From assembly GCF_030678915.1 (NCBI RefSeq), contig NZ_JAUUTZ010000004.1, forward strand, positions 179,773 through 243,772: 64,000 bases of DNA, given 5' to 3'. The position numbers and the translations under genes are program-made. Positions 10,779 through 22,824 of this stretch are shown here, one piece after another. How positions within the stretch are numbered: the stretch's first letter is position 1; every line of letters starts with the position of its first letter. A model generated the notes under the pieces. That model was not told where the DNA came from. It did not search any database and was given only the letters and a program-made list of their open reading frames with translations. This DNA is from Paracoccus wurundjeri (GTDB taxonomy: Bacteria; Pseudomonadota; Alphaproteobacteria; Rhodobacterales; Rhodobacteraceae).

Positions 10779-11777
10779 TCAGCTGCCATCCGTATCGTGG
10801 ACGGTCTCGAAGAAGATATCGCGCCAGTCTTCGGTCGAGACCGTGATCAGGCCCGAACGCGACATGTATTCGACATAGGGCAGGATGCCCTCCGGCGTGG
10901 TGGTCCAGTTCACCCGCTCATCCGTGATCAGTTCGACGATTTCCTCGTGGCTGAGATTGGTTGCCTCGGCTTCGGCCCAGATTCGCGCGGCTTCGTTGGG
11001 GTTCTCATTGATGAAGGCGATGCTCTCCTCAAGCGCGCCCATCAGCGCGGCGGTCACCTGGGGATTATTCTCGATGAAGTCGTTCTTGGCCCAGATCAGG
11101 TTGAAGGTGTGCGGGCCGCCCAGCACCTCGAAGCTGTCCAGAACCTTATGCGCGCCTTCATCCTTCAGTTCCTGCTGCTGGAAGGGCGGAGCGCCGAAAT
11201 GGGCGTTGATCTCGGACTGACCACCCATCATGGCAAGCTGCGCATCGGGATGGCCCATCGAGACGGTAAAGGCGTCCAGCGCACCGTGCTGACCCTCGCC
11301 CAGAAATTTTTCGGCCCCCATCTGCAGCGTGATTGCCTGAATCGAGGTCTTGACCGCAGGCAATGCGATCTTGTGAGAACTGTTGAAATCGGCCAGCGAC
11401 TGCACCTCTGGATCGGTCGTCACCAGATAGAGCGGCATCGATTCCAGCGCCGCAATCCCCTTGATCTGCATGTTGTTCTGTGTGCGTGCCCAGATCGTCA
11501 GCAGTGGTCCGACACCGCCCGACGCGATGTCGAGATTATCCGACAACAGCGCCTCATTCATGCCCGAACCACCGGTAAAGCGCAGCCATTCGGTGCTTAG
11601 CTCAAGCCCGGCCTCCTGCGCGTGCTTTTCCAGCAAACCCTGTTCCTCGATCAGGGTCAGCGGCAGATAGCCGATGCCGAACTGCTTGGCGAGCCGCACG
11701 GTCGTTACCTCGGTCAGTGCGGGCATGGCGGTCATGACCAGACCCAGAGTCAGCGCGGTTAGTTTGAAATGTTTCAT
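10779..11777 (-). CDS. TauA/NitT-type ABC substrate-binding protein
   Basis: A 332-residue periplasmic solute-binding protein of the sulfonate/nitrate/taurine class. The ATG 11777 start (MKHFKLTALTLGLVMTAMPA) gives an N-terminal signal peptide of about 22 residues, preceded by the strong site GGGAGGATAAG. The fold signature FGIGYLPLTLIEEQGLLEKHA and the MGHPDAQLAMMGG segment fit the SsuA/TauA/ThiY superfamily. It is the last gene of ATPase-permease-SBP on the minus strand, separated from the permease by GC hairpins. The ligand is not determinable; a sulfonate is favoured by context. Confidence 0.85.
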   Translation of the reverse strand: MKHFKLTALTLGLVMTAMPALTEVTTVRLAKQFGIGYLPLTLIEEQGLLEKHAQEAGLELSTEWLRFTGGSGMNEALLSDNLDIASGGVGPLLTIWARTQNNMQIKGIAALESMPLYLVTTDPEVQSLADFNSSHKIALPAVKTSIQAITLQMGAEKFLGEGQHGALDAFTVSMGHPDAQLAMMGGQSEINAHFGAPPFQQQELKDEGAHKVLDSFEVLGGPHTFNLIWAKNDFIENNPQVTAALMGALEESIAFINENPNEAARIWAEAEATNLSHEEIVELITDERVNWTTTPEGILPYVEYMSRSGLITVSTEDWRDIFFETVHDTDGS

Positions 11778-11792
11778 CTTATCCTCCCTGAT

Positions 11793-11845
11793 GCCGGCCA
11801 TGTGCCGGCTTGTGATGGCTGGCCCCCCGCGTTGTGGCAGGGGCC
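11793..11845 (-). other. Intercistronic hairpins between permease and substrate-binding protein genes
   Basis: Two GC stems lie in the 78-bp gap. The first is GCCGGC at 11793-11798 pairing with GCCGGC at 11804-11809. The second is GGCCCC pairing with GGGGCC a little further along. Such structures often stabilise one part of a transporter mRNA to allow excess binding-protein synthesis; that role is inferred. Confidence 0.4.
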
Positions 11846-11855
11846 GGCTGTCCTG

Positions 11856-12758
11856 TCAGTGCTGCACGCCCCAGCGCTCGATCGTGAGCCGTTCGATGGT
11901 GCGGAAGATCAGGTTCTCGACGACAAGGCCGATGATGATGACGGTCAGCAACCCGGCAAAGACCTTGGGGATGTCCAGCATGTTCTTGTTTTCGAAGATC
12001 AGCCATCCAAGCCCCCCCGAACCCGAACTGACGCCGAAGACCAGTTCCGCCGCGATCAGCGTGCGCCATGCGAAGGCCCAGCCGATCTTGAGACCGGTCA
12101 ATATGCTTGGAAAGGCGGCGGGGATCAGGATTTTGGCGATGAAGCGCGGTCCGCGCAGGCCATAGTTACGCCCGACCATTTTCATCGTCTGGCTGACATT
12201 GAGAAAGCCCGAATGGGTATTCAGCGCGATGGCCCATGTCACCGAGTGGACAAGCACGAAAATCAGGCTGGCATTGCCCAGACCGAACCAGATCAGCGCC
12301 AGTGGCAACAGCGCGATGGCCGGCAACGGGTTGAACATCGAGGTCATGGTTTCCAGAAAATCGGTGCCGATCCGCGACGCCATGGCCAGCGCCGTCAACG
12401 TTGCCGCCAATGCGATGCCAAGACCGTAACCCATCAACAGCACCTTGCCCGAGGACCAGGCGGCAGCGGGCAGCGAGCCATCCATCACCGCCCGGAAAAA
12501 CGCCGCCATCGTCGCCGAGAAGGTGGGAAACAGCAGGTCGTTGTTCAGCGAGCGGCCATAGATTTCCCAAATCACCGCCAGAGCGATCAGGATCAACAAT
12601 TTGCGTAGCCAGGCCTCGCGATAGAGGATTTCGAACAGGGACAGGCGTTGTTCGACGACGCTCAGATCGTCGCCGTCGATCTCGTCGTGAAAGATCTCGG
12701 GACGGGGCTCGTCCGGTTCGGGGCGGATAGAGCGCAATTGTGCAACCGCTTCAGACAT
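11856..12758 (-). CDS. TauC/SsuC-type ABC transporter permease
   Basis: A 300-residue inner-membrane permease of the NitT/TauT family. An N-terminal cytosolic extension of about 70 residues (acidic, DEPRPEIFHDEIDGDD) precedes six predicted helices. The EAA-like coupling loop is visible in the C-terminal half (MVGRNYGLRGPRFIAKILIPAAFPSILTGLK). The start ATG at 12758 overlaps the ATPase stop by 8 bp. It forms a transporter with the ATPase (12751-13521) and the binding protein (10779-11777). Confidence 0.88.
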   Translation of the reverse strand: MSEAVAQLRSIRPEPDEPRPEIFHDEIDGDDLSVVEQRLSLFEILYREAWLRKLLILIALAVIWEIYGRSLNNDLLFPTFSATMAAFFRAVMDGSLPAAAWSSGKVLLMGYGLGIALAATLTALAMASRIGTDFLETMTSMFNPLPAIALLPLALIWFGLGNASLIFVLVHSVTWAIALNTHSGFLNVSQTMKMVGRNYGLRGPRFIAKILIPAAFPSILTGLKIGWAFAWRTLIAAELVFGVSSGSGGLGWLIFENKNMLDIPKVFAGLLTVIIIGLVVENLIFRTIERLTIERWGVQH

Positions 12759-13521
12759 GCTCGGCCTCCTCGGGTTCGTGGGCGAACAACATTTGATGGA
12801 TATACTGTTCCAGTTCCGTGGCGCGGGCCGGGTCGGTAGTGCTGTTCAGTTCAGCCTTGACCCGGCCGGGATGGGGCGACAGCAGCAGGATGCGGTTGCC
12901 GATCTTGATTGCCTCGGCGATGGAATGGGTGACGAAAAGAACCGTGAAGCGGGTTTCGTCCCACAATTTCAGCAACTCGTCCTGCATCCTGCGCCGGGTC
13001 AGGGCGTCCAGGGCGGCAAAGGGCTCATCCATCAGCAGGATATCCGGTTCCATCGCCATGCCGCGGGCGATGGCAACACGCTGTTTCATCCCGCCCGACA
13101 GCATATGCGGATGGCTGTCGGCGAAGCTTTCCAGACCCACCTTGACGACATATTCCATTGCCTTTTCCTCGGCTTCGCGCTTGTTCATCCGCCCCGATGC
13201 CTGCAGTGCGAAGGTCACGTTCTGCTTGACGGTCTTCCATGGCAGAAGCTGGTCGAATTCCTGAAAGACCATCATCCGGTCAGGCCCGGGCTGGGTGATC
13301 CTGCGTCCCTTCAGGCGCATTTCGCCTTCGGTCGGGGTGATATAGCCGCCCACTGCCTTTTGCAGCGTGGACTTGCCGCAGCCCGACGGGCCAAGCAGGA
13401 TGAAACGATCGCCCTGCATGACGTCGAAGCTGACCCTATAGGTCGCCGTGATCAGATGATGGGGCGTTTTGTATTGCAAGGTGACACCCTGCACGGTCAG
13501 CAACGGATCCTTGTGTTGCAT
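12751..13521 (-). CDS. TauB/SsuB-type ABC transporter ATPase
   Basis: A 256-residue ATPase: Walker A GPSGCGKST, signature LSGGMKQRVAIARGMA, Walker B ILLMDEPFAALD, switch histidine in VTHSIAEA. ATG 13521 is preceded by GGGAGGAGAC; in-frame sequence upstream to 13563 is not needed. It is the first gene of the minus-strand transporter operon. Confidence 0.9.
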   Translation of the reverse strand: MQHKDPLLTVQGVTLQYKTPHHLITATYRVSFDVMQGDRFILLGPSGCGKSTLQKAVGGYITPTEGEMRLKGRRITQPGPDRMMVFQEFDQLLPWKTVKQNVTFALQASGRMNKREAEEKAMEYVVKVGLESFADSHPHMLSGGMKQRVAIARGMAMEPDILLMDEPFAALDALTRRRMQDELLKLWDETRFTVLFVTHSIAEAIKIGNRILLLSPHPGRVKAELNSTTDPARATELEQYIHQMLFAHEPEEAEHV

Positions 13522-13830
13522 GTCTCCTCCCTGGACTGGTCTGGCTTGAACCACGTCTCCCAACGCGGCCCGTCGATGCTGGCGGTGTTCCCCGACTGTG
13601 GCAGGGAAGTCAGAAGGTGAAAGCCGGCGGATTTGGGCGAAACCGAAAAAATCCCTCCCTGAATTCAGGTCTTGCCCGAACAGACTGCATCGTGCCCTGT
13701 GCTGAACCTTGTTCCGGCAGAATCAATGTATTTGAAATCTCCGCTGCCAAAAACGGATTAATTCTTATATGAACTGTAAGTTTTTTTTACACTACCTGTC
13801 AAAAGACACAGACCCGGATAAGTGAATGGG
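13522..13830. other. Intergenic region: promoter area of the first ABC operon and 3' end of the hps-like operon
   Basis: About 300 bp with no coding potential on either strand. The half nearest 13522 should hold the promoter and leader of the transporter operon (minus strand). The part near 13760-13800 is AT-rich, with a T8 run flanked by TGTAA and TTACA. It may be part of the 3' region of the zinc-ADH gene or a regulator site. No confident hairpin plus U-tract terminator was found. Confidence 0.4.
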
Positions 13831-14804
13831 TCATGGCAACAGGACAAGCTTGGGCGAGGCGATACGATTGCCGAGAATATCGGCAAAAGCTGCCGGGCCG
13901 TCACCAAGGGTGCGCGTTTCGGTCCAGTTGCAGGGGCCAAGGCGGCCATCAAAGATCGCCTGCGCACAATCGTGGAAATCCTGCTGCGTATAGGTATAGG
14001 TGCCGATGAAAGTGATTTCCTGCAGGGTCATGCGCCGGATGTTCAGCCCGTCACTGGCCTGACCCAGACCGATATGCAGGATAACCCCGCCGGGACGGAC
14101 CAGATCCGAGGCATTTTGCCGTGTTACGGCAAAGCCCACCGCGTCGATGACCAGATCCGGGGCGATATCTGCGGGCGGTTGTTCCAGAATCTTAAAGCTG
14201 TCGGTCCCGGCAAGTTTTTCCCGGCGTAACGGATTCGGTTCGATAATAGTGATGCTGTGGCAGCCAAGGGCGCGGGCGCACAGGGCCGCGCCGAAACCAA
14301 TGGCTCCGCCACCAAGGATCAGAACCCGGTCCGCGCTGCCCTCAAGCGATTGCAAGCCTTGCTTGACCGCGTGCCAACCGCAGGCCAGCGGTTCTGTCAG
14401 ACAGGCGACGGTTGCGGGCACATGGCCGGGCAGCGGCACAAGGTTGCGCTCGGGCGAACGGATCAGTTCCGCAAATCCACCCTCGCGTCCCGGCATCGAG
14501 ATGATATGGCGATCAGGGCAAAGATTGTCGCGCCCTGACAGGCAGGCGGGGCAGGCGCCGCATGTCGCCAGCGGATTCACGGTCACGCGCTGGCCTTTGC
14601 GGGGGCCACTGGCGATGGTGCCGGCGACCTCGTGACCAAGGATCAGGGGCGGGGGGCGGCGTTCGTCATGGCCCAGAAAGGCATGTATGTCCGAGCCGCA
14701 GATGCCGACCGCCTCGACCCGCACCAGGACCTCATTCGCCTGCGGGACCGGGTCAGGCATGTCGGTTATCCTGAGCGTTTCGGCAGCGGTATATACCAGG
14801 GCTT

Positions 14805-14808
<4 letters not shown>
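13831..14808 (-). CDS. Zinc-dependent medium-chain alcohol dehydrogenase (HpsP-like)
   Basis: A 325-residue MDR-family NAD(P)-dependent polyol/alcohol dehydrogenase. Catalytic zinc ligands are C37 (GICGSD), H59 and E60 (GHE). The structural zinc is held by C83, C86, C89 and C97 (CGACPACLSGRDNLC). The Rossmann motif is GGGAIGFGAALCA. It resembles L-idonate/sorbitol-type dehydrogenases. Its start overlaps the SDR stop (ATGA), and it is the third gene of a HisD-like/SDR/MDR trio, the set named hpsN-hpsO-hpsP in Cupriavidus pinatubonensis dihydroxypropanesulfonate (DHPS) catabolism. There HpsO and HpsP are thought to interconvert DHPS enantiomers through the 2-keto form. The functional assignment rests on context. 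Confidence 0.85.
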
Positions 14809-18084
<3,276 letters not shown>

Positions 18085-18235
18085 TCCGGCCGCATATTGT
18101 CGCATCTGGCGCAATCTCAAGCGGGTATCAAAATAATCTATTGATTTATATAAGTAATTTTTTGAAATCTGCCCGATTTCGGATTGACTTGCGCGTTGCG
18201 ATGCTGGTCCGTGGAAAAAAGATTGACTGTCATTT

Positions 18236-18263
18236 CCATCTATGTAACCGCTTACATAGATGG
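18236..18263. promoter_or_regulatory. Long LacI-type operator just before the second ABC operon
   Basis: Two perfect 12-bp arms, CCATCTATGTAA and TTACATAGATGG, flank a CCGC centre. The core TGTAA-CCGC-TTACA matches the half-sites of the 16958 operator. It ends 11 bp before the permease ATG at 18275 and would overlap the transcription start or ribosome-binding region, a good position for repression by the adjacent LacI protein. Confidence 0.78.
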
Positions 18264-18274
18264 GGAGGATCGGA

Positions 18275-19054
18275 ATGTCACGGAAGACGGTGATCGGTAG
18301 CGCGACCATATTTGTGGTCATTGCTCTTTGGTTTCTGCTGACTTCGGTGACGCAGGTGATCTCACCGGGCAGGTTTCCGTCGCCATCGGATACATGGCTC
18401 GCTTTTGTCCAGATCACCGGCAGCGGCTATGCCAACGGCGTTTTGACCGAACATATTCTGCGGTCGGTCATGCTGGTGACGCTGGGCTTTCTGGTGGCGG
18501 TCTGCACCGGGGTGCCGCTGGGGTTGCTGATGGGCTGGAGCCGCAGGGCCGAGGCGCTGATCAACCCGGTTTTTCTGATCATTCGCCCGATCCCCCCACT
18601 GGCATGGATTCCGCTTGCCATTCTGTGGCTGGGGCTGGGCGATATGGCAAAGATCATGGTGATCTGGTTCGCGGCCTTCGTGCCTTCCGTGATCAACGCC
18701 TATGCCGGAATGCGCAGCCTTGACCGGACATTGATCGAGGCCGCGCAGATGCTGGGCACGCCCATGCTGACTTTCGTGCGCGAGATCCTGTTGCCAGGAG
18801 CAAGTCCGATGATCTTTACCGGGCTGCGATTGTCCTTGCAGGCATCCTGGACCACGCTGGTCGCCGCCGAACTGGTCGGTGCGATGACGGGGCTGGGACG
18901 GGTCCTGAACGCGGCGCAGCAGGATCTTTATCCCGGAATGATCCTTGTCGGAATGATCGCGGTGACCTTGTGCGGGTGGCTGATGACGGTTGCTCTTGGA
19001 ATGGCAGAAAGACGCGCACTTGCCTGGAACACCGCTGCAAAGGCTTTGAACTGA
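18275..19054 (+). CDS. TauC/SsuC-type ABC permease (first of two)
   Basis: A 259-residue inner-membrane permease of the NitT/TauT family with about six helices and the coupling-loop region AAQMLGTPMLTFVREILLPGA. ATG 18275 follows GGGAGGATCGGA; an in-frame ATG at 18260 lies inside the operator and lacks a site. A second, similar permease follows 1 bp later, so the channel is probably a heterodimer, unlike the single-permease transporter at 11856. Confidence 0.88.
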   Translation: MSRKTVIGSATIFVVIALWFLLTSVTQVISPGRFPSPSDTWLAFVQITGSGYANGVLTEHILRSVMLVTLGFLVAVCTGVPLGLLMGWSRRAEALINPVFLIIRPIPPLAWIPLAILWLGLGDMAKIMVIWFAAFVPSVINAYAGMRSLDRTLIEAAQMLGTPMLTFVREILLPGASPMIFTGLRLSLQASWTTLVAAELVGAMTGLGRVLNAAQQDLYPGMILVGMIAVTLCGWLMTVALGMAERRALAWNTAAKALN

Positions 19055-19055
19055 C

Positions 19056-19841
19056 ATGATCCGCATTCTCAAGACCGACAACACTTTCCTGCTGGGATTT
19101 ATCGGATTGTGCGGCTTCCTTGCGCTCTGGACATTGCTGAGCCTGTCGGGGCTGGTGCCACGACTGTTCCTGCCCTCGCCCGCCGAGGTCGCCGGACGCT
19201 TCATCCATCTGTTGTCCCACCGTTTCGCGGGTGGAACACTGCTTGATCATCTTTGGGCCAGCATGCTGCGGTTTGCGGGCGGTTTCGGCCTGGCGGTGCT
19301 TATCGGTGTCCCGCTGGGCCTGCTGATGGGCTGGTTCCGGTTGCTGGACGACATCGTGACACCGCTGTTCGACGCCGTCCGCTTCATCGCGCCGATCGCA
19401 TGGGTGCCCTTTGCCGCGCTGTGGTTCGGCACCGGCATCGGCGGGCCGATCATGATCATCTTTGCCGGCGCGTTTCCGCCCTGTCTGATCAACGCCTATC
19501 GCGGCGCGAAATTTGTCGATCCCCGGCTGATCGAGGCCGCCCGCATGCTGGGCACGCCCGACCTGCGCATGATTTCCGAGGTACTGCTTCCTTCGGCGGT
19601 GCCGTCGATCATTGCGGGGTTGCGCATCTCGGCCGGGCTGGGCTGGCAATCGCTGGTCGGGGCCGAACTGATCGTGGCCTCTACGGGCATCGGCTACATG
19701 ATGGTGCAGGGGCAGGGCAATGTTTCGACCACGACCGTCATGTCGGGAATGATCGGCATCGGCATCATCGGGCTGGTCATCGACATCGTTCTGCGCGGTG
19801 CCGAAACCGTAATCCTGCGTCGCCGTGGTCTTGCAACATAA
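19056..19841 (+). CDS. TauC/SsuC-type ABC permease (second of two)
   Basis: A 261-residue permease homologous to the preceding gene. Shared blocks include IGVPLGLLMGWFR and the loop AARMLGTPDLRMISEVLLPSAVPSIIAG. It lies between the first permease and the ATPase on the same strand (1 bp and 18 bp gaps). Tandem permeases probably arose by duplication and form a heterodimeric translocation path. Confidence 0.88.
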   Translation: MIRILKTDNTFLLGFIGLCGFLALWTLLSLSGLVPRLFLPSPAEVAGRFIHLLSHRFAGGTLLDHLWASMLRFAGGFGLAVLIGVPLGLLMGWFRLLDDIVTPLFDAVRFIAPIAWVPFAALWFGTGIGGPIMIIFAGAFPPCLINAYRGAKFVDPRLIEAARMLGTPDLRMISEVLLPSAVPSIIAGLRISAGLGWQSLVGAELIVASTGIGYMMVQGQGNVSTTTVMSGMIGIGIIGLVIDIVLRGAETVILRRRGLAT

Positions 19842-19859
19842 TCTGAAAGGAATGGACGA

Positions 19860-20657
19860 ATGGGAGCGATCCGCTTTGACAATGTCGGCCGTGTCTACGG
19901 CGGCAAGCAGGGCAGCGTCGAGGCGCTGAAAGGCGTTCATCTGGATATCGCCGACAAGGAGTTCATGGCGGTGGTCGGCCCCTCGGGCTGCGGAAAGACC
20001 ACCTGCCTGCGCTTTGTCGCGGGGTTCGATCAGCCGACATCCGGCACGGTCAGCGTCGATGACGTCAGGGTGACCAGCCCCGGCCCGGATCGCGCCGTGG
20101 TGTTTCAGCAATTCGCGCTGATGCCGTGGAAGACCGTGCGAGGCAATATCGAGCTGGGCCTGCGTAACAATGGCGTTGCACGGGCCGAGCGTGACGACCG
20201 GATCGGGCGCATTCTGGCGCTGATGAACCTGACCAGCTATGCCGATGCCTTTCCGCATCAGCTATCGGGCGGGATGCAGCAGCGGGTCTCGATCGCGCGG
20301 GCCTATGTGCTTGATCCCGATGTGCTGCTGATGGACGAACCTTTCGGCGCTCTGGATGCGCAGACCCGCGTCGTCATGCAAGAGGAATTGGTGCGCCTTG
20401 CGCGCCGCAACCCGCGCACGGTCATGTTTATTACCCATGCGGTGGAAGAGGCAGTGTATCTGGCGGATCGCGTGGCTGTCATGACACGTCAGCCGGGCCG
20501 GATAAAGGAGATCCTCGATATCCGCTCGGTCCGCGAGGCTGAACGCTGGGACGAGCATGAAAAGATCGAGGATGTGATGGATCTGGAAAGTTTCGTCCAT
20601 CTCCGCACTCAGATCTGGCGCAGCCTGCGTCAGGAAAAGGCGATGGAAATCGCCTGA
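19860..20657 (+). CDS. TauB/SsuB-type ABC transporter ATPase
   Basis: A 265-residue ATPase: Walker A GPSGCGKTT, Q-loop QQFALMPWKTV, signature LSGGMQQRVSIARAY, Walker B VLLMDEPFGALD, and the switch His in FITHAVEEAV. It energises the tandem permeases at 18275-19841. Its start follows an AAAGGAATGGACGA leader containing a ribosome site. Confidence 0.9.
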   Translation: MGAIRFDNVGRVYGGKQGSVEALKGVHLDIADKEFMAVVGPSGCGKTTCLRFVAGFDQPTSGTVSVDDVRVTSPGPDRAVVFQQFALMPWKTVRGNIELGLRNNGVARAERDDRIGRILALMNLTSYADAFPHQLSGGMQQRVSIARAYVLDPDVLLMDEPFGALDAQTRVVMQEELVRLARRNPRTVMFITHAVEEAVYLADRVAVMTRQPGRIKEILDIRSVREAERWDEHEKIEDVMDLESFVHLRTQIWRSLRQEKAMEIA

Positions 20658-20696
20658 GGGATAAAACCAAACGAATGCCATTCCTGGGAGGAATAA

Positions 20697-21737
20697 ATGA
20701 AAACCAGAATTTCGACGGGTCTTGCGCTGTGCGTCGCGGTGGCCGGGGGCATGGTGACGGCAGGGACGGTGAATGCGGAAACGATCCGCATCAGCTATCA
20801 GCCCTCGCTGTACTGGGCGCTGCCATTCTATATCGCGACCGAAAATGACTGGTGGGCCGGGGTCGGGTTGGAACCCGAATTCGTCACCTTCCCCGCGGGC
20901 GCACCGCAGATCGCCGCAGCACAGGCGCAGGATTGGGATGTCGGTGGCACCGGCTCGGTCCCTGCGATCCTTGGCGCGGCGCGGTACGGGCTGACGACCA
21001 TCGGCCTGACCAATGACGAATCGCGGACCAATGCGATCATGGTTGCCAAGGACGAGATCGAGGCGGTCAAAGCCGATCCTTCGATGATCGACAGCCTGCT
21101 GCTGACCACCAACTCGACCGCCGATTACACCGCACGCGCCTGTCTTGAGAAATGGGGCATCGATCCGTCGGGCGTGGAATTCGTCAATCTGGCGCAGGCG
21201 CAGATCATCTCGGCCGTGATCAGTGGCAATGGCCGTTTTGCCGGTGTCTGGGCGCCAAATACCTATACGCTGCAGGAACGCGCCGGTTACGACTACCTGT
21301 GTTCGGGTGCGGATGCCGATGCGGTGGTGCCCGGCGCGCTGGTTGTGCGTTCGGATTATGCCGAGCAAAACCCCGAGGCGGTTCAGAAATTTCTTGCCGT
21401 CTATCTGAAAAGCATCCGCTGGATCAAGGCGAACCCGGAAGAGGCACAGGAACTGCTGGTCGATTTCTATTCCGAAGGCGGAGTCGAGATTTCGGATGAG
21501 GGAGCCAGCGCCGAATTCAAGCTGCGCCCGACTTTCACGCTGGAGGAACAGGTCGCGATGATGGCGCGCGACGGAGGCGCGTCTCAGGTCGACGGCTGGA
21601 TGACGCAGATCGCCGAGTTCATGACCAGCGTCGGCACCATCCCGCAAGCGCCCGAGGCTGAAACTTATATCGAGCCCGCGTATATGCAGGCCGTGGCCGA
21701 TAATCAGGAACTGGCTGATTTCGTCAATGCCGACTGA
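20697..21737 (+). CDS. TauA/NitT-type ABC substrate-binding protein
   Basis: A 346-residue periplasmic binding protein with an N-terminal signal peptide (MKTRISTGLALCVAVAGG, cleavage likely after NAE) and the SBP start YQPSLYWALPFYIATENDWW. ATG 20697 is preceded by CTGGGAGGAATAA. It completes the LacI-controlled transporter. The best guess at a ligand is a sulfonate (DHPS or related), because the adjacent enzymes match DHPS oxidation. It is only distantly like the binding protein at 10779, so the two systems probably differ in ligand. Confidence 0.86.
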   Translation: MKTRISTGLALCVAVAGGMVTAGTVNAETIRISYQPSLYWALPFYIATENDWWAGVGLEPEFVTFPAGAPQIAAAQAQDWDVGGTGSVPAILGAARYGLTTIGLTNDESRTNAIMVAKDEIEAVKADPSMIDSLLLTTNSTADYTARACLEKWGIDPSGVEFVNLAQAQIISAVISGNGRFAGVWAPNTYTLQERAGYDYLCSGADADAVVPGALVVRSDYAEQNPEAVQKFLAVYLKSIRWIKANPEEAQELLVDFYSEGGVEISDEGASAEFKLRPTFTLEEQVAMMARDGGASQVDGWMTQIAEFMTSVGTIPQAPEAETYIEPAYMQAVADNQELADFVNAD

Positions 21738-21754
21738 CGCGCGGATCTGAATCC

Positions 21755-21790
21755 CTGACGATGGCGGCCTCAGCAGGCGGCCATCGTCAG
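21755..21790 (+). terminator. Strong hairpin after the second ABC operon
   Basis: Arms CTGACGATGGCGGCC and GGCGGCCATCGTCAG form a 15-bp stem with one mismatch and a 6-nt loop, starting 17 nt after the binding-protein stop. No clear U-tract follows. It probably acts as a 3' boundary or terminator of the transporter operon. Confidence 0.6.
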
Positions 21791-22038
21791 ATCGGAAAAT
21801 TCGGTAAACCAGCCGGTGGGTTCGACACCGGCTGTAGTCGATGCCATAGCCATCATGGGCGGGTATGCGGGAGGCTGGCCATCTGACGCCGGGAGAAGGG
21901 AGCGATCCACCAGCGCTGCCGATCCTCAGCAGATTGTCCGGCTTATCGGCGAGGGCATAATTGGGGACACAATATTCCCGCGACTTAAGCGAAAAAATTA
22001 GTCACTCGAAAGGAAAAATCGCTATCAACCTAATGAAA
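21791..22038. other. Intergenic region between ABC operon and tRNA-Glu
   Basis: About 250 bp without convincing coding potential. The part next to the tRNA (21970-22030) is AT-rich with T-runs on the minus strand, where a tRNA terminator would be expected. No repeat or att-like duplication of the tRNA 3' end was seen here. Confidence 0.35.
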
Positions 22039-22113
22039 TGGCAGCCCGTAGGGGAATCGAACCCCTCTTTCCAGGTTGAAAACCTGGCGTCCTAACCGAT
22101 AGACGAACGGGCC
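22039..22113 (-). tRNA. tRNA-Glu (UUC)
   Basis: On the minus strand the molecule starts GGCCCGTTCGTCTATCGGTT and ends CTACGGGCT-G-CCA. The acceptor arms GGCCCGT/ACGGGCT pair. The anticodon arm is CCAGG-TTTTCAA-CCTGG with anticodon TTC, and the T-arm is GAGGGGTTCGATTCCCCT. The CCA is encoded. Length is 75 nt. Confidence 0.97.
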
Positions 22114-22536
22114 ACCTTTGACGCTGCCAAGGCCCTTGGCTGCGTGGAGCGGTGTTTAGGCGAGCATACTGGCGGGTGCAAGGGGAAAAAACGGGCTGAT
22201 TTGAAGATTTTTCATCCTCCGGTTTCAGTTTCAGGAATTGTAAGCAGAATTGGCTACAGGGGGCATGTCGCGGCGGACAGCGCGGCTTGCCTACCCAAGC
22301 CGGACCGGATCCTTTCGGATGACTAAATGCCGGACGGGCTTAGTGCCTGCTCTGCCAGACATCCCTGTACACAGCGGGGCCAAAGGATTCCCCGGATGAT
22401 TCGGCATGTTGCATGTATAGCGTCTCCTGGCTCGGGCCGCGACATGTTCGCCGGTGGCTGGCTGAGGCGAAATGCGGCGGCTTCTTGCAGTGCCGCGCGC
22501 AGCCTTGTAAACCGCCAGTCAACGAAAGGGAAAGCC
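22114..22536. other. Intergenic region between tRNA-Glu and gatC
   Basis: About 420 bp in which short open frames show no recognisable protein family. It should contain the tRNA-Glu promoter (minus strand, near 22120-22200) and the gatCA promoter. GatC begins at 22537 after AACGAAAGGGAAAGCC, so extended in-frame starts back to 22327 are rejected. Confidence 0.4.
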
Positions 22537-22824
22537 ATGTCGATTACCGAAAACGAGGCCCGGAAGGTCGCCAAACTGGCACGGATCGCGGTCGAGGATG
22601 AGGCGCTGCCCGCGCTTGCACGCGAGTTGAGCGGTATTCTGGATTTCATGGAACAGCTGAAGGAAGTCGATGTCGAAGGCGTCGAGCCGATGACGGGTGT
22701 CATGCCTATGCGGCTCAAGCGGCGAGAGGATGTCGTGACGACCGGAGGAATGCCCGAGCGGATCCTGTCGAACGCGCCCGACGCGCGTGAAGGGTTCTTT
22801 GCCGTGCCGAAGGTGGTGGAATGA
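22537..22824 (+). CDS. gatC: Asp-tRNA(Asn)/Glu-tRNA(Gln) amidotransferase subunit C
   Basis: GatC stabilises GatA and links it to GatB in the enzyme that amidates misacylated Glu-tRNA(Gln) and Asp-tRNA(Asn). The 95 residues start [20 protein letters not shown] and contain the family signature [21 protein letters not shown], then [14 protein letters not shown] and [19 protein letters not shown] 22537 is preceded by AAAGGGAAAG. The stop overlaps gatA (ATGA). gatB is not in the window. Confidence 0.95.
   Translation: MSITENEARKVAKLARIAVEDEALPALARELSGILDFMEQLKEVDVEGVEPMTGVMPMRLKRREDVVTTGGMPERILSNAPDAREGFFAVPKVVE

Noticed and set aside
13774..13790. TGTAA...TTACA inverted pair around a T8 run as a third LacI operator
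   Set aside because: The 7-nt T-rich spacer does not match the 4-nt CG-centred cores of the other two sites.
18816..20258. 480-codon minus-strand frame opposite the ABC permease and ATPase genes
   Set aside because: Low-complexity Arg/Gln/His/Asp composition and complete overlap with three recognisable transporter genes.
22039..22113. tRNA-Glu as an integration site of a genomic island
   Set aside because: No integrase gene and no duplicated tRNA 3' end were seen within the window.
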